This document shows, in pieces, positions 31,099-41,634 of a stretch of DNA of 64,000 nt (position 1 is the stretch's first letter; the number at the start of each line of letters is the position of its first letter). The stretch lies in assembly GCF_011759385.1 (NCBI RefSeq), contig NZ_JAARLY010000007.1, positions 184,451 to 248,450 on the forward strand, read 5' to 3'. Origin of the DNA: Oleiagrimonas sp. C23AA (GTDB lineage Bacteria > Pseudomonadota > Gammaproteobacteria > Xanthomonadales > Rhodanobacteraceae). The notes under the pieces were generated by a model. It had not been told where the DNA came from, made no database searches, and saw nothing but the letters and a program-made list of their open reading frames with translations. A program made the position numbers and the translations under genes.

Positions 31099-32289
31099 AT
31101 GTCCAAGGAAAAGTTCGAGCGTAAAAAGCCGCACGTGAACGTCGGCACCATTGGTCACGTCGATCACGGCAAGACCACGCTGACGGCGGCGCTGACGAAG
31201 GTTGGCGCCGAGAAGTTCGGCGGCGACGTCAAGGCTTACGATCAGATCGACGGTGCGCCGGAAGAAAAGGCGCGTGGTATCACCATCTCGACCGCACACG
31301 TCGAGTATGAGTCCGATACCCGTCACTACGCCCACGTCGACTGCCCGGGCCATGCTGACTACGTCAAGAACATGATCACCGGTGCCGCCCAGATGGATGG
31401 CGCGATCTTGGTGTGCTCGGCCGCTGACGGCCCGATGCCGCAGACCCGCGAGCACATCCTGCTGTCGCGTCAGGTCGGCGTGCCGTACATCGTCGTGTAC
31501 CTGAACAAGGCCGACATGGTCGACGATGCCGAGCTGCTCGAGCTGGTCGAGATGGAAGTGCGCGAGCTGCTGTCCAACTACGACTTCCCGTCCGACGACA
31601 CCCCGATCATCACCGGTTCGGCGCTGAAGGCGCTGGAAGGCGACACCAGCGATATCGGCGTGCCGTCGATCATCAAGCTGGTCGAGGCGCTGGACAGCTA
31701 CATTCCGGAGCCCGAGCGTGACATCGACAAGGCGTTCCTGATGCCGGTCGAAGACGTGTTCTCGATCTCCGGCCGCGGCACCGTGGTGACCGGTCGTGTC
31801 GAGCGCGGCATCATCAAGGTGGGTGAGGAGGTCGAAGTCGTCGGCATCCGTCCGACCACCAAGACCACCGTGACCGGCGTGGAAATGTTCCGCAAGCTGC
31901 TGGATCAGGGTCAGGCCGGTGACAACGTCGGTCTGCTGCTGCGCGGCACCAAGCGTGACGACGTCGAGCGCGGCCAGGTGCTGGCCAAGCCCGGTTCGAT
32001 CACCCCGCACACCAAGTTCGAGGCCGAGGTGTACGTGCTGTCGAAGGACGAGGGTGGTCGTCACACGCCGTTCTTCAAGGGCTACCGTCCGCAGTTCTAC
32101 TTCCGCACCACCGACGTGACCGGTGCGGTCGAGCTGCCGGAAGGCGTCGAGATGGTGATGCCGGGCGACAACATTAAGATGGTCGTCACGCTGATCCACC
32201 CGATCGCCATGGACGATGGCCTGCGCTTCGCGATCCGCGAAGGTGGCCGCACCGTCGGCGCCGGCGTGGTCGCCAAGATCTTCGAGTAA
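31099..32289 (+). CDS. tuf: Elongation factor Tu, copy 2
   Basis: Second EF-Tu gene, 396 residues, last in the str operon. Only Ser165 and Val247 differ from copy 1 at 14255 (Gly and Ile there), with scattered silent changes. Both copies are complete with intact GTP motifs. They stand in different transcription contexts: here with ribosomal proteins and EF-G, there with tRNAs. Near-identity is typical of concerted evolution of paired tuf genes. Confidence 0.98.
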   Translation: MSKEKFERKKPHVNVGTIGHVDHGKTTLTAALTKVGAEKFGGDVKAYDQIDGAPEEKARGITISTAHVEYESDTRHYAHVDCPGHADYVKNMITGAAQMDGAILVCSAADGPMPQTREHILLSRQVGVPYIVVYLNKADMVDDAELLELVEMEVRELLSNYDFPSDDTPIITGSALKALEGDTSDIGVPSIIKLVEALDSYIPEPERDIDKAFLMPVEDVFSISGRGTVVTGRVERGIIKVGEEVEVVGIRPTTKTTVTGVEMFRKLLDQGQAGDNVGLLLRGTKRDDVERGQVLAKPGSITPHTKFEAEVYVLSKDEGGRHTPFFKGYRPQFYFRTTDVTGAVELPEGVEMVMPGDNIKMVVTLIHPIAMDDGLRFAIREGGRTVGAGVVAKIFE

Positions 32290-32298
32290 GAAGATTCT

Positions 32299-32328
32299 TT
32301 GCAGGAAAGGGCAGGCGGGAAGTATACT
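32299..32328 (+). promoter_or_regulatory. Candidate promoter of the S10 operon
   Basis: TTGCAG (32299-32304), an 18-base spacer and TATACT (32323-32328). The -10 box equals that of the rplK promoter and matches five of six. It lies inside an 18-base perfect palindrome (32316-32333). A leader hairpin and rpsJ follow. Confidence 0.5.
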
Positions 32329-32333
32329 TCCCG
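32316..32333. repeat. 18-base perfect palindrome over the S10 -10 box
   Basis: The sequence CGGGAAGTATACTTCCCG is its own reverse complement, and GGCA/TGCC flanks extend the symmetry with one bulge. It may be a protein-binding site, the base of a hairpin ending the fusA-tuf transcript, or both. No T run follows. Confidence 0.8.
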
Positions 32334-32347
32334 TCTTGCCTTCGACG

Positions 32348-32370
32348 GTGGTCCGCGAGAAGCGGACCAC
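32348..32370 (+). promoter_or_regulatory. S10 operon leader stem-loop
   Basis: Perfect nine-base stem GTGGTCCGC (32348-32356) with GCGGACCAC (32362-32370) and a GAGAA loop, 41 bases before rpsJ. In E. coli, L4 controls the S10 operon through leader hairpins; this one lies at the right place but is not proven to bind L4. Confidence 0.5.
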
Positions 32371-32411
32371 GCACGATGAAACATACGTTCTTTCGATAAC
32401 AGGACACGGTT

Positions 32412-32723
32412 ATGGCGAACCAGAAGATTCGCATTCGGCTCAAGGCCTTCGATCATCGTCTGATCGATCGCTCGGCGAGCGAGATTGTTGAGACGGCCAA
32501 GCGCACGGGTGCCACCGTGCTGGGTCCGATTCCTCTGCCGACGAAGATCGAGCGCTACACCATCCTGGTGTCGCCGCACGTCGATAAAGACGCTCGCGAT
32601 CAGTACGAAACCCGTACGCATAAGCGAGTGCTGGACATTGTCGACCCGAATGACAAGACCGTGGACGCGCTGATGAAGCTTGACCTCGCCGCTGGCGTGG
32701 ACGTCCAGATCAAGCTCGGTTAA
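32412..32723 (+). CDS. rpsJ: 30S ribosomal protein S10 (NusE)
   Basis: Small-subunit head protein and transcription antitermination factor that binds NusB and NusG. 103 residues with [13 protein letters not shown] near the start, [16 protein letters not shown] and the KRVLDIVDP strand. First gene of the S10 operon; rplC follows after 25 bases. Confidence 0.98.
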   Translation: MANQKIRIRLKAFDHRLIDRSASEIVETAKRTGATVLGPIPLPTKIERYTILVSPHVDKDARDQYETRTHKRVLDIVDPNDKTVDALMKLDLAAGVDVQIKLG

Positions 32724-32748
32724 TCACAGCGCCTGACAGGATACGAAG

Positions 32749-33390
32749 ATGAGTATCGGACTGGTTGGCCGCAAATGCGGCATGAGCCGGATCTTTACCG
32801 AAGACGGCCGCTCCGTGCCGGTGACGCTGATTGAAGCGACGCCGAACCGCGTGGCCCAGGTGAAGACCGAAGATAACGATGGCTACACCGCCATCCAGGT
32901 GACCGCCGGCGTTCGCCGTGCGTCCCTTCTGACCAAGCCCGTCAAGGGCCATTACGCGAAGGCCAAGGTTGAGCCGGGTCGCGGCCTGTGGGAGTTCCGC
33001 CTGGCTGCCGACGACGCTGGCAAGTACGAGGTCGGCGCGGAGATCAAGGTCGACGACGTGTTCGAGGCCGGCCAGAAGGTCGATGTCGCGGGCGTGTCGA
33101 AGGGTAAGGGCTTCGCAGGCACCATCAAGCGCCACAACTTCCGTGGCCAGGACAACACGCACGGCAACTCGCTGTCGCACCGCGTTCCGGGTTCCATTGG
33201 TCAGAACCAGACCCCGGGTCGCGTGTTCCCTGGCAAGAAGATGTCCGGCCATATGGGTGCCGTGCGCCGCACTGTGCAGGGCCTGGAAGTGGTGAAGGTC
33301 GACGCCGAGCGTCACCTGATCGCGATCAAGGGTTCGGTGCCCGGCGCTACCGGCGGCAATGTGATTGTCCGCCCGACGGCGAAGGGCTGA
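32749..33390 (+). CDS. rplC: 50S ribosomal protein L3
   Basis: Early-assembly protein whose long loop reaches the peptidyl-transferase centre. 213 residues. The family signature is [14 protein letters not shown], and the [13 protein letters not shown] segment contains the Gln methylated by PrmB in E. coli. Second gene of the S10 operon, 11 bases before rplD. Confidence 0.98.
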   Translation: MSIGLVGRKCGMSRIFTEDGRSVPVTLIEATPNRVAQVKTEDNDGYTAIQVTAGVRRASLLTKPVKGHYAKAKVEPGRGLWEFRLAADDAGKYEVGAEIKVDDVFEAGQKVDVAGVSKGKGFAGTIKRHNFRGQDNTHGNSLSHRVPGSIGQNQTPGRVFPGKKMSGHMGAVRRTVQGLEVVKVDAERHLIAIKGSVPGATGGNVIVRPTAKG

Positions 33391-33401
33391 GGAGAGACGG
33401 C

Positions 33402-34004
33402 ATGGAACTGAATGTAATTGGCGCCAAGCCGGTCGAGGTTTCCGAGACGATTTTCGGTGGTGAGTTCCGCGAGGATCTGATCCACCAGGTCGTGGTGGCC
33501 TACCAGGCCGCTGGCCGCGCCGGTACCAAGGCGCAGAAGACCCGTTCGGAAGTCAACGGTACCACCAAGAAGTCCAAGCGCCAGAAGGGCGGCGGTGCCC
33601 GTCACGGCGCGCTGACCGCGCCGATCTTCATCGGCGGTGGCGTGACCTTCGCGGCCAAGCCGCGCAGCTTCGAGCAGAAGGTGAACCGCAAGATGTACCG
33701 CGGCGCGCTGCGCTCGATCCTGGCAGAGCTGAACCGCCAGGGTCGTCTGAAGGTGGTCGAGGACTTTGGTGTCGATCAGCCCAAGACCAAGGCAATGGTC
33801 GGCAAGCTGGCCGAGCTGGAAGTCTCCGGTCGCGCTCTGCTGGTCTCCGAGAGCAGCACCGAAGAGCTGTTCCTGGCCACGCGTAACATCCCCTACGTGC
33901 ATGTAGTGGACGTTGCCGCGCTGAACCCGGTCAGCCTGGTGGGTGCCGACCACGTCGTCATGACGGTGGAGTCGGTGAAGAAGATCGAGGAGTGGCTGGC
34001 ATGA
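33402..34004 (+). CDS. rplD: 50S ribosomal protein L4
   Basis: Exit-tunnel protein and, in enterobacteria, autoregulator of the S10 operon. 200 residues. The tunnel loop [29 protein letters not shown] (about 45-73) is complete, including the residues where macrolide-resistance changes arise. It overlaps rplW by four bases (ATGA). Confidence 0.97.
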   Translation: MELNVIGAKPVEVSETIFGGEFREDLIHQVVVAYQAAGRAGTKAQKTRSEVNGTTKKSKRQKGGGARHGALTAPIFIGGGVTFAAKPRSFEQKVNRKMYRGALRSILAELNRQGRLKVVEDFGVDQPKTKAMVGKLAELEVSGRALLVSESSTEELFLATRNIPYVHVVDVAALNPVSLVGADHVVMTVESVKKIEEWLA

Positions 34005-34294
34005 GCAACGAACGTATCCTCAACACGCTGCGTGCGCCGCACATTTCCGAAAAGTCGGCACTGCTGGCCGAACACAACCAATATGTGTTCGTCGTGGCCC
34101 CCGAGGCCACCAAGGCCGACGTCAAGGCAGCGGTGGAAGCCATGTTCGATGTCTCCGTCATCAACGTGAACATCGTCAACGGCAAGAGCAAGACCAAGTC
34201 GTTCCGTTTCCGCCAGGGCGTGCGTCAGGGCAAGCGTAAGGCGTATGTTCGCCTCGCTGAAGGCCAGAGCATCGACGTGTCGGCATCGGCCTAA
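34001..34294 (+). CDS. rplW: 50S ribosomal protein L23
   Basis: Exit-port protein that docks trigger factor and SRP. 97 residues from the ATG at 34001, which overlaps the rplD stop. [11 protein letters not shown] near the N-terminus and KKxRxR-type basic residues near the C-terminus ([13 protein letters not shown]) are typical. A GTG three codons earlier is possible but less likely. Confidence 0.97.
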   Translation: MSNERILNTLRAPHISEKSALLAEHNQYVFVVAPEATKADVKAAVEAMFDVSVINVNIVNGKSKTKSFRFRQGVRQGKRKAYVRLAEGQSIDVSASA

Positions 34295-34314
34295 AGCTTA
34301 GGAGTTGAATTCCG

Positions 34315-35139
34315 ATGGCACTGATTAACCACAAGCCGACCTCCCCGGGACGCCGCTCCGCGGTGAGCGTGTCCACGCCGGGTCTGCACAAGGGCGCGCC
34401 GTACGCGGCGCTGACCGAGTCGCAGTCCAAGACGGGCGGTCGCAATCACTACGGCCGCATCACCACGCGTCATCGCGGCGGTGGCCACAAGCAGCTGTAT
34501 CGCATCATCGATTTCAAGCGCAACAAGGTTGGCATCGCCGCCCGCGTCGAGCGCCTGGAGTACGATCCGAACCGCACCGCGCACATCGCGTTGCTGTGCT
34601 ACGCCGATGGCGAGCGTCGCTACATCATCGCGCCCAAGGGCGTGCAGGTGGGTGACCGTCTGGTGGCCGGTCGTGATGCGCCGATCAAGGCGGGCAACAA
34701 CCTGCCGCTGCGCAACATCCCGCTCGGTTCGACCGTGCACTGCATCGAGCTCAAGCCCGGCAAGGGTGCGCAGATCGCCCGCAGTGCCGGTGCTTCGGCC
34801 CAGCTGGTGGCGCGCGAGTCCGGTTACGCCACGCTGCGTCTTCGCTCCGGCGAGATGCGTCGCGTTCCGGTCGAGTGCTCGGCCACGATCGGCGAAGTCG
34901 GCAACAGCGAGCACAGCTTGCGCAAGCTCGGCAAGGCCGGCGCCAAGCGCTGGAAGGGCATTCGCCCGACCGTGCGTGGTGTGGCCATGAACCCGGTCGA
35001 CCATCCGCACGGTGGTGGTGAAGGCCGCACCTCCGGTGGCCGTCATCCGGTCAGTCCGTGGGGTACGCCGACCAAGGGCTACAAGACCCGCAACAACAAG
35101 CGCACGCAGCAGTTCATCGTGCGTCGTCGCAGCAAGTAA
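34315..35139 (+). CDS. rplB: 50S ribosomal protein L2
   Basis: Core large-subunit protein needed for subunit joining and peptidyl transfer. 274 residues. The conserved loop [14 protein letters not shown] (about 224-237) carries the His near the catalytic centre. [19 protein letters not shown] is the N-terminal signature. Twenty bases after rplW and 12 before rpsS. Confidence 0.98.
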   Translation: MALINHKPTSPGRRSAVSVSTPGLHKGAPYAALTESQSKTGGRNHYGRITTRHRGGGHKQLYRIIDFKRNKVGIAARVERLEYDPNRTAHIALLCYADGERRYIIAPKGVQVGDRLVAGRDAPIKAGNNLPLRNIPLGSTVHCIELKPGKGAQIARSAGASAQLVARESGYATLRLRSGEMRRVPVECSATIGEVGNSEHSLRKLGKAGAKRWKGIRPTVRGVAMNPVDHPHGGGEGRTSGGRHPVSPWGTPTKGYKTRNNKRTQQFIVRRRSK

Positions 35140-35151
35140 CGGGAGACGATC

Positions 35152-35424
35152 ATGCCGCGTTCTTTGAAAAAAGGTCCGTTCGTCGACCTGCACCTGCTCA
35201 AGAAGATCGAGGTCGCTTCGGCGGCCAACAATCGGCGCCCGATCAAGACCTGGTCGCGTCGTTCGATGATTCTGCCGGAAATGGTCGGTATGACCATTGC
35301 CATTCATAACGGTCGTCAGCACGTGCCGGTGCTGGTCAACGAGAACATGGTCGGGCACAAGCTCGGCGAGTTCGCGGTGACCCGTACGTTCAAGGGCCAC
35401 GCCGCCGACCGGAAGTCGAAGTGA
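35152..35424 (+). CDS. rpsS: 30S ribosomal protein S19
   Basis: Small-subunit head protein in complex with S13. 90 residues: [17 protein letters not shown] at the start, the [11 protein letters not shown] motif, and the C-terminal [16 protein letters not shown]. The stop TGA shares one base with the rplV ATG. Confidence 0.98.
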   Translation: MPRSLKKGPFVDLHLLKKIEVASAANNRRPIKTWSRRSMILPEMVGMTIAIHNGRQHVPVLVNENMVGHKLGEFAVTRTFKGHAADRKSK

Positions 35425-35765
35425 TGGATAGCACGATGGAAGCGAAAGCGATTCTGCGTAGCGCCCGCATTTCGGCGCAGAAGGCGCGCCTGGTGGCCGA
35501 TCTTGTCCGCGGCATGCCCGTGGGCCAGGCCGCCAACGTGCTCGAATACACCAACAAGAAGGCTGCCCACCTGGTCCGCAAGGTCCTGCTGTCCGCCGTC
35601 GCCAACGCCGAGAACAATCTCGGCGCCGATGTGGATGAGCTGAAGGTGTCGCAGATCTTCGTCGACGAAGGTCCGACCATGAAGCGCATGCACGCTCGCG
35701 CCAAGGGCCGCGGTACGCGCATCCTGCGTCGCAACAGCCACATCACTGTGGTCGTCGGCAACTGA
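35424..35765 (+). CDS. rplV: 50S ribosomal protein L22
   Basis: Exit-tunnel protein. 113 residues from the ATG at 35424, which overlaps the rpsS stop by one base; an ATG four codons later (MEAKAILRS) gives the core family start. The tunnel hairpin and C-terminal [21 protein letters not shown] signature are complete. Sixteen bases before rpsC. Confidence 0.96.
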   Translation: MDSTMEAKAILRSARISAQKARLVADLVRGMPVGQAANVLEYTNKKAAHLVRKVLLSAVANAENNLGADVDELKVSQIFVDEGPTMKRMHARAKGRGTRILRRNSHITVVVGN

Positions 35766-35781
35766 TACGGGGACGAAGACG

Positions 35782-36504
35782 ATGGGTCATAAAGTTCATC
35801 CCACCGGTATCCGCCTCGGCATTGCCAAGGACTGGAACTCGAAGTGGTACGCAAACAAGGGCGAGTACGCCGAATATCTGACGGCTGACCTGAAGGTCCG
35901 CCAGATGCTGAAGAAGAAGCTGGCTCAGGCCGGTGTCTCCCGCATCCAGATTGAGCGCCCCGCCAAGACCGCCCGTATCACCATCTACACGGCACGTCCG
36001 GGTGTGGTGATCGGCAAGAAGGGCGAGGACATCGAGAAGCTGCGCAAGGAAGTCACCAAGATGATGGGTGTTCCCACCCACATCAACGTGAGCGAAGTGC
36101 GCAAGCCCGAGCTCGATGCCCAGCTGGTGGCCGAGTCGATCGCCCAGCAGCTTGAGCGCCGCATCATGTTCCGCCGCGCCATGAAGCGCGCCGTCGGCAA
36201 CGCCATGCGTCTGGGTGCCCAGGGCATCAAGATCAACGTTGCCGGTCGTCTGAACGGTGCCGAGATTGCCCGTTCGGAGTGGAACCGTGAAGGTCGCGTG
36301 CCGCTGCACACCCTGCGTGCGGATATCGACTACGGTTTTGCGGAAGCGCACACCACCTACGGCGTCATCGGCGTCAAGGTGTGGATCTACAAGGGCGAAA
36401 TCTTCGATCTGGCCGCCGCTCAAGAGCAGGCCGCCGAAGACAACAAGAAGCCCGCGGGTCGGCGCGAAGGCGGTGAAGGCCGTCGCGACCGCTCTGGCAA
36501 GTAA
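35782..36504 (+). CDS. rpsC: 30S ribosomal protein S3
   Basis: mRNA-entry protein with helicase function on the ribosome. 240 residues. The KH domain has the GxxG-type [14 protein letters not shown] (about 74-87), and the C-terminal domain has [13 protein letters not shown] and [10 protein letters not shown]. The tail is basic and disordered ([15 protein letters not shown]). Eleven bases before rplP. Confidence 0.98.
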   Translation: MGHKVHPTGIRLGIAKDWNSKWYANKGEYAEYLTADLKVRQMLKKKLAQAGVSRIQIERPAKTARITIYTARPGVVIGKKGEDIEKLRKEVTKMMGVPTHINVSEVRKPELDAQLVAESIAQQLERRIMFRRAMKRAVGNAMRLGAQGIKINVAGRLNGAEIARSEWNREGRVPLHTLRADIDYGFAEAHTTYGVIGVKVWIYKGEIFDLAAAQEQAAEDNKKPAGRREGGEGRRDRSGK

Positions 36505-36515
36505 GGAGCGACGCC

Positions 36516-36929
36516 ATGTTGCAACCTAAGCGAACCAAGTACCGCAAGGTACACAAGGGCCGTAACAGCGGTCTGAGCCACAATTCGAACCTGGTCAGCT
36601 TCGGCGAGTACGGCCTCAAGGCCACCTCGCACGGTCAGCTGACTGCGCGCCAGATTGAGGCCGGCCGTCGTTGCATCACCCGTTACGTCAAGCGTGGCGG
36701 CAAGCTCTGGATCCGTGTGTTCCCGGACAAGCCCATCACCCGCAAGCCCATCGAAGTGCGTATGGGTTCGGGTAAGGGCAACGTCGAGTTCTGGGTCGCC
36801 CTGATTCAGCCGGGCCGTATGGTGTATGAAATCGAAGGCGTCAACGAGGACACGGCACGCGAGGCATTCCGCCTGGCCGCTGCCAAGCTCCCCGTGCAGA
36901 CCCAGTTCGTGACCCGGGCGGTGATGTGA
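36516..36929 (+). CDS. rplP: 50S ribosomal protein L16
   Basis: Positions A-site tRNA on the large subunit. 137 residues. The signature [14 protein letters not shown] at the start and the central RPITRKP-like [22 protein letters not shown] are intact. The stop TGA shares one base with the rpmC ATG. Confidence 0.98.
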   Translation: MLQPKRTKYRKVHKGRNSGLSHNSNLVSFGEYGLKATSHGQLTARQIEAGRRCITRYVKRGGKLWIRVFPDKPITRKPIEVRMGSGKGNVEFWVALIQPGRMVYEIEGVNEDTAREAFRLAAAKLPVQTQFVTRAVM

Positions 36930-37114
36930 TGGCTATCAAAGAAATCCGTGAAAAGTCGGCCGAAGAGCTGAAGACCCACCTGTTGGATCTGCGTAAGGAG
37001 CAGTTCAATCTGCGCATGCAGAAGGGTTCCGGTCAGCTGAATCAGCCGCATGAGCTGCGCCGTGTACGGCGCGACATCGCCCGCACCAAGATGGTGCTGG
37101 GCGAGAAGAAGTAA
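36929..37114 (+). CDS. rpmC: 50S ribosomal protein L29
   Basis: Small helical protein near the exit port. 61 residues of two antiparallel helices: [20 protein letters not shown], then [19 protein letters not shown]. The ATG at 36929 overlaps the rplP stop by one base; the GTG just before it is not needed. Eleven bases before rpsQ. Confidence 0.97.
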   Translation: MAIKEIREKSAEELKTHLLDLRKEQFNLRMQKGSGQLNQPHELRRVRRDIARTKMVLGEKK

Positions 37115-37125
37115 GGACCGCCGAC

Positions 37126-37386
37126 ATGAGCGAGAACCAGAAGACGGCGCGTACCCTTGAGGGGCGCGTCATCAGCGACAAGATGAGCGATACGGTAACC
37201 GTGCTTATCGAGCGCCAGGTCCAGCACGCGCTGCTGGGCAAAATCATCCGCCGCTCGACCAAGCTGCACGCGCATGACGAGTCCGGCGCCCGCGAAGGTG
37301 ACTGGGTACGCATCGAAGAGTGCCGTCCGCTGTCCAAGACCAAGCATCATCGCGTGGTCGAAATCGTTACGCGTGCGCAGAAGTAA
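37126..37386 (+). CDS. rpsQ: 30S ribosomal protein S17
   Basis: Primary 16S rRNA-binding protein. 86 residues of OB fold, with [21 protein letters not shown] and the signature [23 protein letters not shown] (about 59-81). Last gene of the S10 group; rplN follows after 15 bases with no terminator, so S10 and spc operons are probably one transcript. Confidence 0.98.
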   Translation: MSENQKTARTLEGRVISDKMSDTVTVLIERQVQHALLGKIIRRSTKLHAHDESGAREGDWVRIEECRPLSKTKHHRVVEIVTRAQK

Positions 37387-37401
37387 GGCGAGGATTAAGA
37401 C

Positions 37402-37770
<369 letters not shown>

Positions 37771-37785
37771 GCGGAGGCTGATATA

Positions 37786-38100
37786 ATGAATCGTATCCGC
37801 AAGGGTGATCACGTCGTCGTGACCACCGGCAAGAACAAGGGTCAGCGCGGCGACGTGCTGCGCGTGGACGGCGAGCGTGTGTTCGTCTCCAACGTCAACC
37901 TGATCAAGCGTCACACCAAGCCGAATCCGCAGGCCAACCAGGCTGGCGGCATCGTCGAGCGTGAGGCGTCGATCCACATTTCCAATGTCATGCTGTTCAA
38001 CCCCGCTACGAACAAGGGTGAACGCGTGGGCTTCAAGACGCTCGAGGATGGGCGCAAGGTCCGCGTGTACGCTTCCAGTGGCGAAGTCGTTGACGCATAA
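37786..38100 (+). CDS. rplX: 50S ribosomal protein L24
   Basis: Assembly initiator near the exit port. 104 residues. The KOW motif lies near the N-terminus ([22 protein letters not shown]), with the typical [13 protein letters not shown] strand and [20 protein letters not shown]. Eleven bases before rplE. Confidence 0.98.
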   Translation: MNRIRKGDHVVVTTGKNKGQRGDVLRVDGERVFVSNVNLIKRHTKPNPQANQAGGIVEREASIHISNVMLFNPATNKGERVGFKTLEDGRKVRVYASSGEVVDA

Positions 38101-38111
38101 GGACGGGTGCC

Positions 38112-38651
38112 ATGTCTCGCCTTGAGAAGATTTACAAAGAACAGGTTGTGCCGAAGCTGGTTGAACGCTTCGGTTACAAGAACCCTATGGAAGTGCCGCG
38201 CATTTCCAAGATCACGCTGAACATGGGCGTGGGCGAAGCGGTGGGCAACAAGAAGGTGCTCGAGAACGCCGTGGCTGACATGGCGAAGATCGCCGGTCAG
38301 AAGCCCATCACCACCAATGCTCGCGTTTCGGTCGCGTCGTTCAAGATTCGTGACGGCTGGCCGATCGGTTGCAAGGTGACCCTGCGTCGCGCTCGCATGT
38401 TCGAATTCCTCGATCGTCTGATCAACGTTTCGCTGCCGCGTACCCGCGACTTCCGTGGTGTCAACGGTCGCTCGTTCGACGGCCGCGGCAACTACAACAT
38501 GGGCGTCAAGGAACAGATCATCTTCCCGGAGATCGATTACGATCAGATCGACGCGCTGCGCGGCATGGATATCTCCATCGCCACCACCGCCAAGACCGAC
38601 GAAGAGTCCAAGTCGCTGCTGGAAGCTTTCGGCTTCCCGTTCCGCAACTAA
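38112..38651 (+). CDS. rplE: 50S ribosomal protein L5
   Basis: Binds 5S rRNA and the P-site tRNA. 179 residues. The signature [18 protein letters not shown] near the start and the central [22 protein letters not shown] are intact. It ends [15 protein letters not shown]. Twelve bases before rpsN. In E. coli, S8 represses the spc operon at the rplE start. Confidence 0.98.
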   Translation: MSRLEKIYKEQVVPKLVERFGYKNPMEVPRISKITLNMGVGEAVGNKKVLENAVADMAKIAGQKPITTNARVSVASFKIRDGWPIGCKVTLRRARMFEFLDRLINVSLPRTRDFRGVNGRSFDGRGNYNMGVKEQIIFPEIDYDQIDALRGMDISIATTAKTDEESKSLLEAFGFPFRN

Positions 38652-38663
38652 TTAGGTATAGGC

Positions 38664-38969
38664 ATGGCCAAGACCTCCATGGTTCAGCGCGACCTCAAGC
38701 GCGCCAAGCTCGTCAAGAAGTACGCCGCCAAGCGCGAAGAGCTCAAGAAGATCATCGTCAATCCGGACACCTCCTACGAGGAGAAGATGGACGCGCAGGC
38801 CAAGCTGCAGAAGCTGCCGCGTGATTCCAGCCCGGTCCGCCTGACGCTGCGCTGTGAGCTCTCCGGTCGCCCGCGTGGCACCTACCGCAAGTTCGGCCTG
38901 GGCCGCAACAAGCTGCGCGAAGCCACCATGCGTGGTGACGTGCCGGGCCTGCGCAAGGCCAGCTGGTAA
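38664..38969 (+). CDS. rpsN: 30S ribosomal protein S14 (zinc-free form)
   Basis: Small-subunit head protein. 101 residues, the long form without the CXXC pairs of the zinc-binding S14. The family core [31 protein letters not shown] and final GLRKASW are present. It is followed by a 133-base gap with a long hairpin before rpsH, unlike the tight packing elsewhere in the operon. Confidence 0.97.
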   Translation: MAKTSMVQRDLKRAKLVKKYAAKREELKKIIVNPDTSYEEKMDAQAKLQKLPRDSSPVRLTLRCELSGRPRGTYRKFGLGRNKLREATMRGDVPGLRKASW

Positions 38970-38997
38970 TCGCTGCTCGCATCGCCAGCGACAAGCT

Positions 38998-39040
38998 GCT
39001 ATAGTCGGCGGTCTGCGTAAAGCAGACCAGCCGCTATGGC
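38998..39040 (+). promoter_or_regulatory. Long stem-loop between rpsN and rpsH
   Basis: GCTATAG-T-CGGC-GGTCTGC (38998-39016) pairs with GCAGACC-A-GCCG-CTATGGC (39022-39040), about 18 pairs with two single-base bulges and a GTAAA loop. It fills the middle of the only large gap in the spc group. No T run follows, so it is not a simple terminator. A TATAGT box inside it (39000-39005) could be a -10 element but has no good -35. Confidence 0.65.
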
Positions 39041-39102
39041 TGCCAAAAAACTTAGCTAGATTTCCGGTAACGGATATCGGTGCACTCTCAAAGGTTTTTC
39101 GT

Positions 39103-39501
39103 ATGAGCATGACTGATCCCATCGCCGATATGTTCACGCGTATCCGCAACGCCCAGCTGATGGGCAAAGCGAGCGTGAACATGCCGGCCTCCAAGCTCAA
39201 GGCGTCCCTCGCCGAGCTTCTGAAGAACGAAGGCTACATCCTGGACTTCGGCGTCGAGTCCGGCGACAGCAACAAGTCGTCGCTTAACATCCGCCTGAAG
39301 TACTTCGAAGGCCGTCCCGCCATCGAGCGTATCCAGCGCGTCAGCCGTTCGGGCCTGCGTGTGTATCGCGGCAAGGATGAGCTGCCGAAGGTGCTGGGTG
39401 GCCTCGGTATCTCCATCATCTCGACTTCCGCTGGTCTGTTGACCGACGCACAGGCCCGCAAGCAGGGTCTGGGTGGCGAAGTCATCGGCTCTGTGGCGTA
39501 A
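39103..39501 (+). CDS. rpsH: 30S ribosomal protein S8
   Basis: Central-domain 16S binding protein and, in E. coli, translational repressor of the spc operon. 132 residues from the ATG at 39103 ([17 protein letters not shown]). The C-terminal signature [22 protein letters not shown] is complete. An ATG two codons later is possible. It is preceded by the long stem-loop at 38998 and followed after 11 bases by rplF. Confidence 0.97.
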   Translation: MSMTDPIADMFTRIRNAQLMGKASVNMPASKLKASLAELLKNEGYILDFGVESGDSNKSSLNIRLKYFEGRPAIERIQRVSRSGLRVYRGKDELPKVLGGLGISIISTSAGLLTDAQARKQGLGGEVIGSVA

Positions 39502-39512
39502 GGGGGCTGACG

Positions 39513-40040
39513 ATGTCGCGTGTTGCCAAACATCCCGTAGTCATTGCCAAGGGCGTTGAAGTGTCCATCGGCGATGAAGCCATCACCGTCAAGGGCCCCA
39601 AGGGCACCCTGTCGACCCATCATCTGCCCGGCGTGACCGTGGCCCAGGAAGACGGCAAGCTGGCCGTGCAGCTGGCTGATCCGCGTGAAACCGCCTTTGG
39701 CGGCACCATGCGCGCGCTGCTGGCCAACATGGTCAAGGGCGTCACCGACGGCTACGAGAAGAAGCTCGAGCTGGTTGGCGTGGGTTACCGTGCCTCCATG
39801 CAGGGCAAGAGCCTGAACCTGAGCCTGGGCTTCTCGCACCCGGTGGTCTTCGATGCGCCGGAAGGCATCAACATCGAGACCCCGTCGGCGACCGAAGTGC
39901 TGGTCAAGGGTGCCGACAAGCAGGTGGTCGGTCAGGTGGCCGCCAAGATCCGCGGTTTCCGTCCGCCGGAGCCGTACAAGGGCAAGGGCGTTCGTTACGC
40001 CGGCGAACAGATCACCATGAAGGAAGCCAAGAAGGCCTAA
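39513..40040 (+). CDS. rplF: 50S ribosomal protein L6
   Basis: Located at the base of the stalk near the sarcin-ricin loop. 175 residues of two similar domains. [18 protein letters not shown] opens the first, and the C-terminal signature [24 protein letters not shown] closes the second. Twenty-seven bases before rplR. Confidence 0.98.
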   Translation: MSRVAKHPVVIAKGVEVSIGDEAITVKGPKGTLSTHHLPGVTVAQEDGKLAVQLADPRETAFGGTMRALLANMVKGVTDGYEKKLELVGVGYRASMQGKSLNLSLGFSHPVVFDAPEGINIETPSATEVLVKGADKQVVGQVAAKIRGFRPPEPYKGKGVRYAGEQITMKEAKKA

Positions 40041-40067
40041 TAGGTCGATCCGCTTTCTGGAGAAACA

Positions 40068-40421
40068 ATGATGGACAAGAATCAAGCCCGTCTGCGCCGC
40101 GCCAAGTCGACGCGTTCGCGTATTCGCAAGCAGGGCGTTGCGCGTCTGAGCGTGCATCGCACCGGTCAGCACCTGTACGCGCAGGTGTTTTCGCCCGAAG
40201 GCAAGGTCGTCGCTTCCGCTGCCACCGTGCAGAAGTCGGTTGCCGAAGGCCTGAAGGGCACCAAGAACCTGGCCGCCGCTGCCGCGGTAGGCAAGGCTGT
40301 GGCCGAGCGCGCGCTGGCCGCGGGCGTGGAATCGGTGGCGTTTGATCGCTCCGGTTTCCGTTTCCATGGCCGCGTCAAGGCAATTGCCGACGCCGCCCGC
40401 GAGGCTGGCCTGAAGTTCTAA
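40068..40421 (+). CDS. rplR: 50S ribosomal protein L18
   Basis: 5S rRNA-binding protein; 117 residues. A basic N-terminus ([16 protein letters not shown]) precedes [15 protein letters not shown] and the final [27 protein letters not shown] pattern. Two ATGs stand in tandem at 40068 and 40071, both within reach of GGAG at 40059. A 78-base gap follows before rpsE. Confidence 0.97.
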   Translation: MMDKNQARLRRAKSTRSRIRKQGVARLSVHRTGQHLYAQVFSPEGKVVASAATVQKSVAEGLKGTKNLAAAAAVGKAVAERALAAGVESVAFDRSGFRFHGRVKAIADAAREAGLKF

Positions 40422-40499
40422 GGCTTCGCCCAAAACAACTCCAAGCGGCCTTGGTGCCGTAAGTAGACGTCCCGGCACGACCGGGCAAATGGGATAAAC

Positions 40500-41009
40500 A
40501 TGTCTTCGAATGATCGCGAAAATTCGGACGGCCTGCTCGAAAAGCTGATTGCCGTCAACCGCGTGGCCAAGACCGTCAAGGGTGGCCGTCAGATGACCTT
40601 TACCGCTCTGACCGTGGTCGGTGACGGCGAAGGCCGTGTCGGCTTCGGTTACGGCAAGGCCCGTGAAGTGCCGGTAGCCATCTCCAAGGCCATGGAGCGC
40701 GCCCGTCGCAACATGGTCAAGATCGACCTGAACAATGGCACTCTGTGGTACGCCATCAAGGCCAACCACGGCGCGGCTCGCGTTTACATGCAGCCGGCCT
40801 CCGAGGGTACCGGCGTGATTGCCGGCGGTGCCATGCGCGCCGTGCTGGAAGTGGTCGGCGTCAAGAACGTGCTGGCCAAGGCGGTCGGTTCGCGTAACCC
40901 GATCAATCTGGTGCGTGCAACCATCAAGGGCCTGCAGGCGGTGGCTTCGCCGGAGCAGATCGCTGCCAAGCGCGGCAAGACCGTGGAAGAGGTGATCGGT
41001 CATGGCTAA
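40500..41009 (+). CDS. rpsE: 30S ribosomal protein S5
   Basis: Proofreading and mRNA-entry protein; 169 residues. The double-stranded-RNA-binding-like N domain has [28 protein letters not shown] and [10 protein letters not shown]. The C domain has [17 protein letters not shown]. The last eight bases overlap the rpmD start, so translation is coupled. Confidence 0.98.
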   Translation: MSSNDRENSDGLLEKLIAVNRVAKTVKGGRQMTFTALTVVGDGEGRVGFGYGKAREVPVAISKAMERARRNMVKIDLNNGTLWYAIKANHGAARVYMQPASEGTGVIAGGAMRAVLEVVGVKNVLAKAVGSRNPINLVRATIKGLQAVASPEQIAAKRGKTVEEVIGHG

Positions 41010-41193
41010 GAGCAACAGCAGCACCGTGAAGGTGCGTCTGGTGAAGGGCCTGCGCGGCGTGCAGGGCCGTCATCGCCTGAGCGTGAAGGCGCTGGGCCTG
41101 AACAAGCTCAATGATGTGCGCGAACTGAAGGATAGCCCGCAGGTGCGTGGCCTTATCAACAAGGTCAACTACCTGGTTCGGGTCGAGGAGTAA
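41002..41193 (+). CDS. rpmD: 50S ribosomal protein L30
   Basis: Small large-subunit protein; 63 residues. The family pattern [25 protein letters not shown] is followed by [27 protein letters not shown]. It overlaps rpsE by eight bases and precedes rplO by five. Confidence 0.97.
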   Translation: MAKSNSSTVKVRLVKGLRGVQGRHRLSVKALGLNKLNDVRELKDSPQVRGLINKVNYLVRVEE

Positions 41194-41198
41194 CGATC

Positions 41199-41630
41199 AT
41201 GCGTTTGAATGACATCAAGCCGGCAGCGGGCTCGCGTCCGTCCCGCGTGCGAGTGGGCCGCGGTATCGGCTCGGGCCTGGGCAAAACCGCAGGTCGCGGT
41301 CACAAGGGTCAGCATGCGCGTTCGGGTGGCTACCACAAGGTGGGCTTCGAGGGCGGTCAGATGCCGCTGCAGCGTCGTCTGCCGAAGGTGGGCTTCCGCT
41401 CGCTGAAGAAGGATCAGACCCAGCAGGTGTTCTTGTACCAGCTGGCGCAGGTCAAGGTCGATACCATCGATCTGGCTGCGCTGCTGGAAGCCGGGCTGGT
41501 TGACGGTCGTGCCAAGAAGGTCAAGATCGTCGCCAAGGGCGAGATCGAGCGCAAGGTGAAGCTGGTCGGCGTGCTCGCCACCGCGGGTGCCAAGGCTGCC
41601 ATCGAGGCCGCCGGCGGAAGCGTGGAGTAA
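41199..41630 (+). CDS. rplO: 50S ribosomal protein L15
   Basis: Late-assembly protein; 143 residues. [13 protein letters not shown], the Gly/Arg-rich [19 protein letters not shown] and the [17 protein letters not shown] signature are complete. secY starts four bases after the stop, on a GTG with its GGAG inside the rplO end, so the two are coupled. Confidence 0.98.
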   Translation: MRLNDIKPAAGSRPSRVRVGRGIGSGLGKTAGRGHKGQHARSGGYHKVGFEGGQMPLQRRLPKVGFRSLKKDQTQQVFLYQLAQVKVDTIDLAALLEAGLVDGRAKKVKIVAKGEIERKVKLVGVLATAGAKAAIEAAGGSVE

Positions 41631-41634
41631 TCGC

